A DNA stretch of 57,964 nt, taken from contig JAFYYS010000007.1 of the NCBI GenBank assembly GCA_017546025.1, forward strand, positions 1 through 57,964. The letters run 5' to 3'. A model generated the notes under the pieces. It worked only from the letters and a program-made list of their open reading frames with translations, was not told the DNA's origin and searched no databases. The stretch comes from Lachnospiraceae bacterium (GTDB lineage: Bacteria > Bacillota > Clostridia > Lachnospirales > Lachnospiraceae). How positions within the stretch are numbered: position 1 is the first letter of the stretch; each line of letters starts with the position of its first letter. Below, piece after piece: positions 43,061 through 52,380 of this stretch. Both the position numbers and the translations under genes were made by a program.

Positions 43061-43888
43061 CTACCACCAAACATTTTGCTCTCCGACAACTTCCGTCCAA
43101 AACATATCACTCGGAAGCAGCGCTTTCACTTTCGCGGCGTCCTCCTCCGATTTGAGTCTGATTTTGATTCTGTTATCCGGATCATAAAAGCCGATGCTGA
43201 CTGCTTCTACACCTGCATCCTTCATTGCATTGGAGAGGCCGCCAAAGGTTGCGTCAGACATTCCGTTAATTAAATCCGTATAATTGTATTTCACGGGACG
43301 ACAGGCAAAGTCCTCGCTTCCAAACAAACCGGCCAGTTCTTTGTACCAATCGCACTTGCGATAGTTCTTTTCGTAATACGTCTCTTTTACAAGAACAATA
43401 ACCTTACCGTCTACATTGATATAGTTTCCGGCGTAATAATCCGGATATCCGTCTGCCGTAATCGAATTAACCGTGTATGTTCCCGTGGCATTTGCTGCTT
43501 TGTATTTTCCTGAATATGGCAATCCTTTATGGAAACGGTCTATCATTTCAGAGGATTGTTTAAAATTCTTATCGAATTGACTTGTCGTTGTCGGAGAATT
43601 GCTTTGCCCGAAATCATACGCTTCAAAGGAGTAGTTGTCAGCATAAGCCTTATGAGGAAATAAAACTCCCTTAAGGATAAGCCCCAGGACCAATACCGCT
43701 ACAACTGTTACGCCGGCAAAAACAATTCCGGTTCGCCGATGTGTCCTACTCTCGCTTGACAACGCCGAAGAAGCCTCCGGTTGTAAATCAAACTCCTTCT
43801 GCATCTTTTCAAAGAATCCTTCAGAAGGACCGAAATCCGTTTCCTCCATCATAGTAATAATGCGTCGATCCGTTAATTTTTCACTCAT
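43061..43888 (-). CDS. Membrane anti-sigma factor with a protease-pro-domain-like sensor
   Basis: This 275-aa protein has a cytoplasmic N-terminus (~1-53), one membrane helix (~54-77) and an extracytoplasmic domain (~135-265). The outer domain shares with the adjacent protease pro-region the words YTVN.I.A..YP, AG.YIN..G, YR.CDWY, EDF.C..V.Y.Y..LI and a DAG...IS.G segment, a clear homology seen by eye. ATG 43888 overlaps the sigma-factor stop (ATGAGTGA). The orientation and overlap suggest anti-sigma function; the shared domain suggests it senses the protease or the same ligand. Confidence 0.75.
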   Translation of the reverse strand: MSEKLTDRRIITMMEETDFGPSEGFFEKMQKEFDLQPEASSALSSESRTHRRTGIVFAGVTVVAVLVLGLILKGVLFPHKAYADNYSFEAYDFGQSNSPTTTSQFDKNFKQSSEMIDRFHKGLPYSGKYKAANATGTYTVNSITADGYPDYYAGNYINVDGKVIVLVKETYYEKNYRKCDWYKELAGLFGSEDFACRPVKYNYTDLINGMSDATFGGLSNAMKDAGVEAVSIGFYDPDNRIKIRLKSEEDAAKVKALLPSDMFWTEVVGEQNVWW

Positions 43889-44381
43889 TGTATACACCGC
43901 CTTTCAACGATTCCCGAAGGCTTTTGACTGCCCGTCGGTATCTTCTGTAAACCGCCGAAAGCGACATTCCGGTCACTTTAGAAATCTCTGCGAACCCGAT
44001 TCCTCCTTTTATATGAAGCAGGATAATCTGTCGTTCATCCGAAGGAAGTTTGGCAACGGCCTCCTCGATTTCATTCGACAAAACACACGTCCCGACTTCG
44101 TCTTCGGGCGTGTCTTTGACGGGAATCTCGGCTACCGGCTCTTCTCTCCCTTTCTTCTTCAGGCACTCAACCGCCTGATTGCGGGCCATTTTCAACAGAT
44201 AATTCTTCAGGTTCCGTATTCGCTTTGGTTCTTCCATTTGAAAGTAGGCGAGAAATACATTATGAGCGACATCCTCAGCATCCTCTTTGTTTCCGAGGAT
44301 TCCGTATGCAACAAAGTACACCGGTTTGATATACTGAAGATATACCTGTTCAAAGGTTGAACGCGTCTGCTGAATATCCAT
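43881..44381 (-). CDS. ECF-type RNA polymerase sigma factor
   Basis: This 166-aa protein has region 2 (LGNKEDAEDVAHNVFLAYFQ, LKNYLLKMARNQAVECLKKKG) and region 4 (LPSDERQIILLHIKGGIGFAEISKVTGMSLSAVYRRYRRAV). I start it at ATG 44381 behind GGGAGGG; the longer frame start reads through the upstream intergenic DNA. It is first in the sigma/anti-sigma/protease operon and probably controls its own transcription, as such modules usually do. Confidence 0.9.
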   Translation of the reverse strand: MDIQQTRSTFEQVYLQYIKPVYFVAYGILGNKEDAEDVAHNVFLAYFQMEEPKRIRNLKNYLLKMARNQAVECLKKKGREEPVAEIPVKDTPEDEVGTCVLSNEIEEAVAKLPSDERQIILLHIKGGIGFAEISKVTGMSLSAVYRRYRRAVKSLRESLKGGVYNE

Positions 44382-44509
44382 ACGTGTTGCCCTCCCTGAT
44401 AACTCAGTGTATTCTTTCCACCTTCTGTTAATATGTCTGTTTTGCCCTCCGCTTTTTTCGGGGTGTACAATGGAATTCACACATTTTTCACAATTACGGA
44501 AAATGACAC

Positions 44510-44547
44510 AATGAGCCTTCCGTTTCCACAGAAACAAAAGGCTCATT
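44510..44547 (-). terminator. Terminator after glgD
   Basis: A 10-bp stem AATGAGCCTT/AAGGCTCATT encloses a second stem GTTTC/GAAAC. It lies about 50 bases past the glgD stop, and the following bases are only moderately T-rich. Confidence 0.6.
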
Positions 44548-44594
44548 TAGTATGGGATACCATTTCTTCGGCTCATATCCCTTTAGGGTGTATA

Positions 44595-45707
44595 TTAGTA
44601 GCGTTCGGCTTTCTCGTCGACGATCAGAATCTCGCCTTCGCCGACACGGCGGGCGCCTTCCGGAATCGTGCCGCGGCTCTCGACGATACAGTTCTCAATG
44701 TAAGCACCGTCGCGAATCTGGACATCGTTCAGGATGATGGAATTCTTAATCGTAACGTTGTTGCCGATATAAACCTTCTTAAATATGACGGAATTCTCAA
44801 CAACACCGTTCACAATGCTTCCCGAAGAAATCAGGCTGTTGCGAACCACCGCCGTCGGGTTGTATTTGGCAGGGGGAAGATCATCCACCTTGGAATAAAT
44901 GTCCGGATACTCCTTGAAGAAGCTGTCGCGGATCTCTTTGTTCAGGAAATCCATATTGGTCCGGAAATAATCCTCCACCGTCGCGATATTGCTCCAATAT
45001 CCTTCCAGCCGGTAAGCGCAGATCTTCTTCTGGTTCTTATAGCGGGTCAGCACGCCGCTTACGAAATCGTAGTTGTTGTCCCGGATCGACTTCTCGAGAA
45101 GCTCTAACAGAAGACGGCGGCGGATAACGTAGATTCCGGTGGAAACCACGCGGTTCGAAGACTGTAACGGCTTCTCTTCGAAGCTGACAATCCGGTTCTC
45201 TTCGTCGGTCACAACCGTGCCGAAACGGGAATTGTCGATTCCTTCCGGAAGTTCGGTCGTCACAACAGTGATGTCCGCCAGCGCGTCGATATGTGCGTTG
45301 ATCACCTGGTTGTAATCCATCTTGTAAATGCCGTCGCCGGAAGCAATGACCACATAAGGTTCATGGCTGTTCTGCAGGAAATCCTTATTCTGATACAAAG
45401 CATCCGCCGTTCCGCGATACCAGAACGCGTTCTCCTGGGTAATGGTCGGCGCGAACAGGTAGAGTCCTCCCTGCTTTCGTCCAAAATCCCACCACTTGGA
45501 AGAGTTCAGGTGTTCATGCAAAGAACGGGAGCTGTACTGCGTCAGCACCGCAACCTTCTGAATGTGGGAATTGGTCATGTTGGAAAGGGCAAAGTCAACT
45601 GCCCGGTAGCTTCCCGCAACGGGCATGGCCGCAATCGCTCTGCGGCTGGTAAGTTCCTGCATCCGGCTGGAGTTGCCGCCGGCTAAAATGATACCGATTG
45701 CTTTCAT
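44595..45707 (-). CDS. glgD: Glucose-1-phosphate adenylyltransferase subunit GlgD
   Basis: This 370-aa nucleotidyltransferase-fold protein has the degenerate N-terminal [21 protein letters not shown] typical of GlgD and a C-terminal left-handed beta-helix of hexapeptide repeats. GlgD lacks the lysine/arginine context of the catalytic subunit and modulates GlgC. Its ATG overlaps the glgC stop in an ATGA arrangement, so the subunits are coupled. Confidence 0.9.
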   Translation of the reverse strand: MKAIGIILAGGNSSRMQELTSRRAIAAMPVAGSYRAVDFALSNMTNSHIQKVAVLTQYSSRSLHEHLNSSKWWDFGRKQGGLYLFAPTITQENAFWYRGTADALYQNKDFLQNSHEPYVVIASGDGIYKMDYNQVINAHIDALADITVVTTELPEGIDNSRFGTVVTDEENRIVSFEEKPLQSSNRVVSTGIYVIRRRLLLELLEKSIRDNNYDFVSGVLTRYKNQKKICAYRLEGYWSNIATVEDYFRTNMDFLNKEIRDSFFKEYPDIYSKVDDLPPAKYNPTAVVRNSLISSGSIVNGVVENSVIFKKVYIGNNVTIKNSIILNDVQIRDGAYIENCIVESRGTIPEGARRVGEGEILIVDEKAERY

Positions 45708-46978
45708 TGTTCGTCACCTGCCTTTACCAAGCTTTCTCCGCTTTGCAGAACGCCGTCCGGATAATCCGAGGCGTCCGTCTTTCCGTAGATGACGGTATTC
45801 TTTCCGATGGTCACGCCGTCCGGAATGACGGTGTCCTCACCGACCGTAACAAGGCCTTCGTGGTAAATGTTAGGCTTCCACGTGTTCGGCTTCTCCTCGC
45901 CGACGCCGACCCGGCAGTTCTTACCGATGGTCACGCTCTCGGCGATGATGGCCTTCTCAAGATAGGTGCCCTCGCCGATGACGGAGCCCTTCATGACAAT
46001 GGAATCCTTAACAACGGCTCCCTTCTCAATCGTCACGCCTTCGCCGATGACGGAGTTGTGAACCTCGCCGTAGACCTCGGTGCCCTCACCGATGATGGCA
46101 CGGTTGATTACCGCGTCGCCGGCGATGTACTGCGGTCTGATCATGTCGCTCTTCGTGTAGATCTTCCAATACTCATCGTAAAGGTCGAAGATCGGAACGA
46201 TGTCAATCAGCTCCATATTGGCTGCCCAATACGAACCAAGAGTTCCGACATCCTTCCAGTACCCGTTGAACTCGTAGGCAAATACCCGGTCTCCCCGGTT
46301 ATGGCAATAAGGGATGATATGCTTGCCGAAATCACAGCCTTCCTGATCGGAAAGCGTGATCAAAGCTTCACGGAGCACCTTCCAGGTGAAGATGTAAATA
46401 CCCATGGAAGCCAGGTTGCTTCTCGGATTCTTCGGCTTCTCCTCGAATTCCGTGATCCGCATCTTGTCGTCCGTGATGACAACGCCGAAGCGGCTTGCCT
46501 CCTCCCACGGAACCGGAATCGTGGCAAGCGTGATATCCGCGTTGTTCCGCTTGTGGTAGTCAAGCATCTCCTCGTAGTCCATCTTATAAATATGGTCTCC
46601 GCCGAGCACCAGAACATACTCCGGGTTATAGTACTCCATGAAACGGAGATTTTGGTAAATGGCATTGGCCGTTCCGGTATACCACTCCGCGTTGGTACTC
46701 TTCTCGTAAGGCGGAAGGATGGAAACACCTCCGATATTACGGTCCAGATCCCACGGAATGCCGATTCCGATATGGGTATTCAGCCGAAGCGGCTGATACT
46801 GGGTCAGTACGCCCACCGTGTCAACGCCGGAATTAATACAGTTGCTTAAAGGAAAATCGATGATCCGGTATTTTCCTCCGAAGCCAACCGCCGGTTTGGC
46901 AACACTCTGCGTCAGCACTCCGAGACGGGAGCCCTGTCCGCCGGCCAAAAGCATAGCGATCATTTCCTTTTTAATCAC
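45704..46978 (-). CDS. glgC: Glucose-1-phosphate adenylyltransferase, catalytic subunit
   Basis: This 424-aa protein has [37 protein letters not shown], the ADP-glucose pyrophosphorylase signature, and the [10 protein letters not shown] motif, followed by hexapeptide beta-helix repeats. It makes ADP-glucose for glycogen. The GTG start follows AAAGGGGTG. The gene is divergent from murC. Confidence 0.95.
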   Translation of the reverse strand: MIKKEMIAMLLAGGQGSRLGVLTQSVAKPAVGFGGKYRIIDFPLSNCINSGVDTVGVLTQYQPLRLNTHIGIGIPWDLDRNIGGVSILPPYEKSTNAEWYTGTANAIYQNLRFMEYYNPEYVLVLGGDHIYKMDYEEMLDYHKRNNADITLATIPVPWEEASRFGVVITDDKMRITEFEEKPKNPRSNLASMGIYIFTWKVLREALITLSDQEGCDFGKHIIPYCHNRGDRVFAYEFNGYWKDVGTLGSYWAANMELIDIVPIFDLYDEYWKIYTKSDMIRPQYIAGDAVINRAIIGEGTEVYGEVHNSVIGEGVTIEKGAVVKDSIVMKGSVIGEGTYLEKAIIAESVTIGKNCRVGVGEEKPNTWKPNIYHEGLVTVGEDTVIPDGVTIGKNTVIYGKTDASDYPDGVLQSGESLVKAGDEQ

Positions 46979-47064
46979 GCGATCACCCCTTTAACGTTTA
47001 TTTTTTTTGTACCTCTAATCATATCACACGGGAGGGAAAAAAGGAACAGATTTCGGGAAAAACA

Positions 47065-47092
47065 TTGTATTTTTCCGAAATTCTGTTATATT
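47065..47092 (+). promoter_or_regulatory. Probable promoter for murC
   Basis: TTGTAT, 16 bases, TATATT, about 43 bases ahead of the start codon. Confidence 0.5.
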
Positions 47093-47134
47093 ATAGTTGG
47101 ATTATTCCGAACAAATGACAAAGGAATGCAAAAA

Positions 47135-48538
47135 ATGTTTACACTCGACTTCGAAAAACCGATTCATATACATTTTATAGGCATCGGCGGAATCAGCATG
47201 AGCGGGCTTGCGGAGCTTCTGATGAAGCGCGGATTCACCGTCAGCGGGTCCGACCGGCAGGAAAGCGACCTGACCCGGAAGCTTGCTTCCATGGGTGCCG
47301 TAATCCACTATTCCCAGGTCGCTTCCAATCTGACCGATGACATTGATTTAGTTGTATATACAGCTGCCATTCATGCGGACAACGAAGAATATGCCGCCGC
47401 CGAGCGGGCCGGCATTCCGATGATGGACCGTGCCGAGCTTCTCGGCCAGCTTTCCGCTACCTATCCCGTTTCCATCGGCGTTTCCGGAACGCACGGCAAG
47501 ACCACGACGACCGGCATGCTTGCCACCATCCTGATGGAGGCCGGACAGGACCCGACCGTTTCCCTCGGCGGCAAGATGGCTTCCCTCGGCGGAAACCTTC
47601 GCATCGGCAACTCGAAGGAGTTCCTCTTCGAGGCCTGCGAGTATACGAACAGCTTTCTGAAATTCCATCCGAGTGATGCGCTGATTCTGAACATCGACGC
47701 AGACCACCTGGATTTCTTCAAGGATCTTGACGATATCCGTCATTCGTTCCGTCTCTTCGCTGACAAAGTGGAAGACGGCGGCCGGTTAATCATCAACGGC
47801 GAGATTCCGAACCTCGATCAGTTCCTTGCCGGTTATCACGGAACCGTTGATACGTACGGACTTCTTCCCGAGGGCATTGCCCCTTCCGAATCCCCGTTCC
47901 GCTACACGGCGGCAAACATCACATTTGACAGCTTCGGCTGTGCTTCCTATGATTTATACCGCGACGGTAAGTTCGAGACACGCGTGAAGCTTTCCGTTCC
48001 CGGCATCCATAATGTATCCGATTCTCTTGCTGCCGCTTCCGAGGGCTTCGCAAGAGGCGTTTCCGCAGAAGTGATTGCGCGTGCGCTTTCCGACTTCTCG
48101 GGAACCGAGCGCCGCTTCGAAAAAAAGGGCGTCCGTAACGGCGTCACCGTAGTCGATGACTACGCACACCATCCGACGGAGATTGCGGCAACCCTGAAAG
48201 CCGCGCTCGGCGTTCCGCACAACCGTCTCTTCGTTGTGTTCCAGCCTCACACCTATACAAGAACGCTGAAGCTTCGCAGCGAATTTGTCGATGCTCTCTC
48301 GCATGCCGACATCGTCGTTTTGGCGGACATTTACGCAGCCCGCGAGAAGGACAACAAGGAGATCTCTTCGGCCGATTTGGCGGACGATCTTAAAAAGCTC
48401 GGCAAGGAAGCGTATTATTTCCCGACATTTGAAAAAATTATTGATTTTTTGAAAGAAAAATGTGTCAACGAAGACTTGTTGATAACTATGGGCGCAGGAA
48501 ACGTAGTAAACGTCGGCATTTCCTTCCTGAAAAGTTAA
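47135..48538 (+). CDS. murC: UDP-N-acetylmuramate-L-alanine ligase
   Basis: This protein of about 467 aa has HFIGIGGISMSGLAELL at the N-terminus, the ATP loop SGTHGKTTTTGMLA and the C-terminal VDDYAHHPTEI of Mur ligases. It adds L-Ala to UDP-MurNAc in peptidoglycan synthesis. I chose ATG 47135, nine bases after AAAGG, over an ATG at 47126 that leaves no spacing. It is followed by the DnaA-box region rather than a terminator. Confidence 0.95.
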   Translation: MFTLDFEKPIHIHFIGIGGISMSGLAELLMKRGFTVSGSDRQESDLTRKLASMGAVIHYSQVASNLTDDIDLVVYTAAIHADNEEYAAAERAGIPMMDRAELLGQLSATYPVSIGVSGTHGKTTTTGMLATILMEAGQDPTVSLGGKMASLGGNLRIGNSKEFLFEACEYTNSFLKFHPSDALILNIDADHLDFFKDLDDIRHSFRLFADKVEDGGRLIINGEIPNLDQFLAGYHGTVDTYGLLPEGIAPSESPFRYTAANITFDSFGCASYDLYRDGKFETRVKLSVPGIHNVSDSLAAASEGFARGVSAEVIARALSDFSGTERRFEKKGVRNGVTVVDDYAHHPTEIAATLKAALGVPHNRLFVVFQPHTYTRTLKLRSEFVDALSHADIVVLADIYAAREKDNKEISSADLADDLKKLGKEAYYFPTFEKIIDFLKEKCVNEDLLITMGAGNVVNVGISFLKS

Positions 48539-48540
48539 AA

Positions 48541-48695
48541 CTATCCACTTTATCCACAACGCATACGACAGCAATCGTTGTGGATAAATTCTTTTTCGGG
48601 GGATTTTATCCACAACCCCGGGAAAGCCTTATTTTACCTGCTTTTCGCGTCGATTTCGGCGGGCGCGGAGCGCATATTTATCCACTTTATCCACA
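48541..48695. promoter_or_regulatory. Cluster of DnaA boxes upstream of dnaD
   Basis: Four exact TTATCCACA boxes lie at 48550-48558, 48579-48587 (reverse), 48606-48614 and 48687-48695. There is also TTATCCACT at 48678-48686 and CTATCCACT at 48541-48549. The word TATCCACTTTATCCACAA occurs twice. The region is between murC and the promoter of the dnaD-dnaI-prs operon. It could let DnaA control that operon or serve as a secondary DnaA-binding locus; dnaA and dnaN are not in the window. Confidence 0.85.
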
Positions 48696-48731
48696 ATCAA
48701 ATTCTACGCTTTTAGGCTGCTTTTTTAGCTA

Positions 48732-48760
48732 TTTACAAACCGATTTTCCTGGGTTATAAT
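48732..48760 (+). promoter_or_regulatory. Promoter of the dnaD-dnaI-prs operon
   Basis: TTTACA, 17 bases, TATAAT, with the last DnaA box ending 37 bases upstream of the -35. Confidence 0.85.
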
Positions 48761-48818
48761 GTGGTCGCATTCGGGCTTAAAAGGCCCGTTTCACTGTTCC
48801 TCAGGGGGTCCTTTTTCC

Positions 48819-49907
48819 ATGTGCACCATCGGTCTGATTACCAAATCGAAGCAAGCTACCGTCACGGCGATTCCGAACCGTTTCATCGACGATTTCATGG
48901 TCGAAGCAAACGGGACGTACGTCAAGGTTTACCTGTACCTTCTCCGGCATTTGACGGACCGGACGGAAATCTCCGTTCCGCAGATAGCCGAACTTTTGGA
49001 TTGCACGGAAAACTTCCTCTTTAAGGCGCTGCATTATTGGAATAAGCAGGGTATCCTGGAATTCTCGGTTTCCGGAAACGGCACCGTTGAGTCCATCAAC
49101 CTTGTCGATCTTTCCGACGGCGTTCTGGAAAGCGAAAAGGCATCATCCGAAGACACAGCGGTAACGCAGGTTCCCGCCCGTGCGAAGAGCTCCGCACGTT
49201 CCGGGCAGTCGTCTTCGAAATCCTCTTCCGCAGCTGCGGCCATCGATATCGACACGTTCGCGGAGGATGAAAACGTTCCTTTCCTGCTTTCTACCCTGGA
49301 ACAGTACTTTAAGCGTCCTCTCTCCAGAGAGGATACGGACACGGCCCTGTATATCTACGGGCGGCTCGGGTTTTCGTGTGACCTCGTTCTCTTCCTGTAT
49401 GAACGCTGCATCATGGGCGGCAAAACCTCTGCGCGTTATATCGAACGCGTGGCGGAGTCATGGTCCGAGGCAGGCGTAAGTACCGTGGAGGACGCAGAGA
49501 ACCTGCTTCTTACGGAAAGCGATGCGTTTCGTGCCGTATGCCGTGAATTCGGCATCGACGGAACGCCCGGTGCGTCTCAGATCCGTTACATCCGCACATG
49601 GGCACGCGAATGGCATCTTCCTGCGGAGGTAATCCGCGAAGCGTGCGCGCGCACCATGACGCGTAAAGGTCCGAACTTTCCGTATGCCAACACCATTTTA
49701 AAAGAATGGCACGAGGCAGACGTGAAATCGCTTGAGGACATTGCGAAACGTGATGAAGATCACCGTCAGGCAGAAGCAAAGAAGCATCCTGCGGTAACCC
49801 GTGACGACAGAAAGAAGTCCCGCACCGACAGGTTCGGTGATTTCACACAGCGGGAATACAGCGCCGAGACTTTGGCAGAGATTGAAAAGAAGATGCGTCA
49901 GAGATAA
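48819..49907 (+). CDS. DnaD domain replication-initiation protein
   Basis: This 362-aa protein has an N-terminal winged-helix part (VYLYLLRHLTDRTEISVPQIAELLDCTENFLFKALHYW), a Ser-rich linker near residue 110-140 and a C-terminal DnaB_2/DnaD-type helical domain. The AWEREWHL-like segment appears as TWAREWHLPAEVI, followed by FPYANTILKEWHE. The family helps open the origin and load helicase in Firmicutes. The start follows CAGGGGGT with a longer spacer. The dnaI-like gene follows after 18 bases. Confidence 0.88.
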   Translation: MCTIGLITKSKQATVTAIPNRFIDDFMVEANGTYVKVYLYLLRHLTDRTEISVPQIAELLDCTENFLFKALHYWNKQGILEFSVSGNGTVESINLVDLSDGVLESEKASSEDTAVTQVPARAKSSARSGQSSSKSSSAAAAIDIDTFAEDENVPFLLSTLEQYFKRPLSREDTDTALYIYGRLGFSCDLVLFLYERCIMGGKTSARYIERVAESWSEAGVSTVEDAENLLLTESDAFRAVCREFGIDGTPGASQIRYIRTWAREWHLPAEVIREACARTMTRKGPNFPYANTILKEWHEADVKSLEDIAKRDEDHRQAEAKKHPAVTRDDRKKSRTDRFGDFTQREYSAETLAEIEKKMRQR

Positions 49908-49925
49908 CAGAAAGGGATTGGCACA

Positions 49926-50930
49926 ATGGGGCTTTCCAACGCGGAATATGAAGCAATCCTTCGGGATTACGATGAAAAGCAGACCCGAAACCGGCACGCT
50001 CTTTCGGAGCGGAAGGCGAAGGTTTATGCTGCGATTCCGGTTCTTTCCGAGTTGGATGAGCGAATTGCCTCCGGTTCCGTGGCTGCGGCCAAAGCCGCAC
50101 TGTCCGGGAACCCCGATGCAATTGCCGATAACAGCCGCGCGATAGAACTTATCTCCTCTCAGAAAAAGCAACTGATTGCGCAGGCAGGTTTCCCGGAAGA
50201 CTATCTTGAGATGCAGTATGATTGCCCTTTGTGTAAGGATACGGGCTATCAGGGCTCGGAGATGTGCCGTTGCTTTAAGCAGGCCATCATCGACCGCTAC
50301 TACATGGACCCCGGACGGAAGGAAGTCCTCGAGAAGGAAAACTTCAGCACCTTTGATGCGAGTTACTACTCCGAGGAAGCCATCGACGAATCAACCGGTG
50401 ATTCTTACCGCGAGATTGCACTCGATGCCTACCGGAAGGCTTACTCCTATGTGGAGCAGTTCCCCGAACACAAGAGGAATCTCCTTTTGACCGGCTCAAC
50501 CGGTGTCGGAAAGACCTTTCTCACAAACTGCATTGCCAAAGCACTGATGATTGCCGGCTATACCGTATTGTATCTGTCAGCTTACCGGCTTTTCGAAATC
50601 TTCGAGAAATACCGCTTCGGCTCTGCCGAAGAGAACCGGCTTGCAACGAGAAACCTGGATATGGTTCTCGACTGCGACCTGTTGATCATCGACGATTTGG
50701 GGACGGAAAACGGCAACTCCTACACGGTTTCCCAACTGTTTACCTGCATGGAGGAGCGACAGCTTCGCGCTAAGCCGATTGTCATCACAACGAACCTGAA
50801 CATGGAACAGATCCGTGCCCGGTATTCCGAGCGGATTGCCTCCAGACTGTTCAGCAATTACCGGTACATCAAACTTATGGGGGACGACATACGCGTCCGC
50901 AAACTCTTTTTGGAAGGGTCCCCGGACTGA
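49926..50930 (+). CDS. DnaI/DnaC-type helicase loader ATPase
   Basis: This 334-aa protein has an N-terminal helical part and a cysteine motif (DCPLCKDTGYQGSEMCRCFK) that likely binds zinc. The AAA+ core carries Walker A in LLTGSTGVGKTFLTNCIAKAL and Walker B in DLLIIDDLGTE. It loads the replicative helicase in concert with the upstream DnaD protein. AAAGGGAT precedes the ATG. It resembles DnaI more than IstB because of the zinc motif and the operon. Confidence 0.88.
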   Translation: MGLSNAEYEAILRDYDEKQTRNRHALSERKAKVYAAIPVLSELDERIASGSVAAAKAALSGNPDAIADNSRAIELISSQKKQLIAQAGFPEDYLEMQYDCPLCKDTGYQGSEMCRCFKQAIIDRYYMDPGRKEVLEKENFSTFDASYYSEEAIDESTGDSYREIALDAYRKAYSYVEQFPEHKRNLLLTGSTGVGKTFLTNCIAKALMIAGYTVLYLSAYRLFEIFEKYRFGSAEENRLATRNLDMVLDCDLLIIDDLGTENGNSYTVSQLFTCMEERQLRAKPIVITTNLNMEQIRARYSERIASRLFSNYRYIKLMGDDIRVRKLFLEGSPD

Positions 50931-50985
50931 GGCTTTAATGCCCGGTCCATAACAAGAATATAATTATTTTTCACGGAGGGTTCCT

Positions 50986-52203
50986 ATGTCAGAAGAGGAA
51001 AAAAGATTAGTTGAGAACGTGTCCTACGGCCCTATGGGTATCATTGCCCTTGAAAGCAGCCGGGCGATCGGCGACAAGGTTAATGATTGGATCGTTTCAT
51101 GGCGGAATAACCGCGATTCCAAATACGCAAATACGCCCGATCACGACCGCTATCAGCGGGAATCCTACCTGATCAGTGCCAAGTGCCCCCGTTTCGGTTC
51201 GGGTGAAGCCAAGTGCATCATCAACGAAACGATTCGCGGCCTGGACATTTATATTCTCGTGGATGTCTGCAATTACAGTCTCACCTATAAAGTGTGCGGA
51301 CAGATCAATCACATGTCTCCGGATGACCACTTCGCCGATTTGAAGCGTGTCATCAGCGCAATGAGCGGAAAGGCCGCCCGTATCACGGTTATCATGCCGT
51401 TCCTTTACGAGAGCCGTCAGCACAAGCGCTCCGCGAGAGAGTCTTTGGACTGTGCCGTTGCTTTGCAGGAGCTGGTTAACCTCGGTGTGGATTCCATCAT
51501 CACTTTCGACGCACATGACGCGAGAGTGCAGAATGCCATCCCCACCCGTTCCCTGGAAAATGTCACACCTACCTATCAGTTCACGAAAGCCCTGATCAGG
51601 GATGTTCCGGATATCCGGATGGACAGCAAGCATATGATGGTTGTCAGCCCTGATGAAGGTGCCATGAACCGGGCTGTGTACTTCGCTACGATGATCGGTG
51701 CCGACATGGGTATGTTCTATAAGCGCCGCGATTATACGCAGGTTGTGGACGGACGTAACCCCATTGTTGCACATGAGTTCCTCGGAAACGATGTCCAGGG
51801 TAAGGATGTCATCGTCATCGACGATATGATTTCCTCCGGCGAAAGCATGTTGGATGTCGCCAAAGAATTGAAGAAACGGAATGCAGGCCGTATCTTCGTA
51901 TGCGCTACCTTCGGTCTTTTCACGAACGGCTTGGACAAATTCGACCAGGCTTACAAGGACGGTCTCATCGACCGCGTCGTAACCACGAACCTGATCTACC
52001 AGACTCCGGAGCTTCTGCAGAGAGAATGGTATTCAAGCGCCGATATGAGCAAGTACATTGCCCTTCTGATCGATGCCTTGAACCATGACGCCTCCATCAG
52101 TGAGTTCCTGAATCCTACAGATCGCATTCATCGGATTTTGGAAAAGCACCGTCACGACAGAGAGGTCATTGAAGTTATCGCATCATCTGTTAAGTCCGAG
52201 TAG
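50986..52203 (+). CDS. prs: Ribose-phosphate pyrophosphokinase, long divergent form
   Basis: This 405-aa protein is ~90 residues longer than typical Prs. It keeps the PRPP-synthase order: RITVIMPFLYESRQHKR, the DAHDA segment in place of the usual DLH, a KRRDY catalytic-loop region and VIVIDDMISSGESM as the PRPP-binding loop. It makes PRPP for nucleotide, His and Trp synthesis. It is the last gene of the dnaD operon. The divergent metal motif leaves some doubt about kinetics, not about family. Confidence 0.85.
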   Translation: MSEEEKRLVENVSYGPMGIIALESSRAIGDKVNDWIVSWRNNRDSKYANTPDHDRYQRESYLISAKCPRFGSGEAKCIINETIRGLDIYILVDVCNYSLTYKVCGQINHMSPDDHFADLKRVISAMSGKAARITVIMPFLYESRQHKRSARESLDCAVALQELVNLGVDSIITFDAHDARVQNAIPTRSLENVTPTYQFTKALIRDVPDIRMDSKHMMVVSPDEGAMNRAVYFATMIGADMGMFYKRRDYTQVVDGRNPIVAHEFLGNDVQGKDVIVIDDMISSGESMLDVAKELKKRNAGRIFVCATFGLFTNGLDKFDQAYKDGLIDRVVTTNLIYQTPELLQREWYSSADMSKYIALLIDALNHDASISEFLNPTDRIHRILEKHRHDREVIEVIASSVKSE

Positions 52204-52237
52204 GGGAATCCCTTCCCGGCAGTAAACGGTTATAAGG

Positions 52238-52273
52238 TCCTCCCGGACAGGTTCCTGTCCGGGAGGATTTTTT
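52238..52273 (+). terminator. Terminator of the dnaD-dnaI-prs operon
   Basis: A 13-bp perfect stem with a four-base loop (52238-52267), then TTTTTTA. Confidence 0.9.
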
Positions 52274-52327
52274 ATATAAGCAGGTTGCCTGCGACATGCT
52301 TTGCGCCGAGCGCGGTTGCCGCAGGCA

Positions 52328-52363
52328 ACAAAAAACGGTCCCTCCTTACGGAAGGACCGTTTG
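52328..52363 (-). terminator. Terminator of the secreted-protein gene
   Basis: AAACGGTCC pairs with GGACCGTTT, with T-rich bases after it on the minus strand, 18 bases past the stop at 52381. A separate inverted repeat GTTGCCTGCG/CGCAGGCAAC (52284-52293, 52320-52329) lies beyond it. Confidence 0.8.
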
Positions 52364-52380
52364 GCATTTGTCACAATGTT

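Noticed and set aside
48541-48760. Main chromosomal origin (oriC)
   Set aside because: The DnaA boxes are perfect, but dnaA, dnaN and recF are absent and no clear AT-rich unwinding element accompanies them; kept only as a DnaA-binding cluster.
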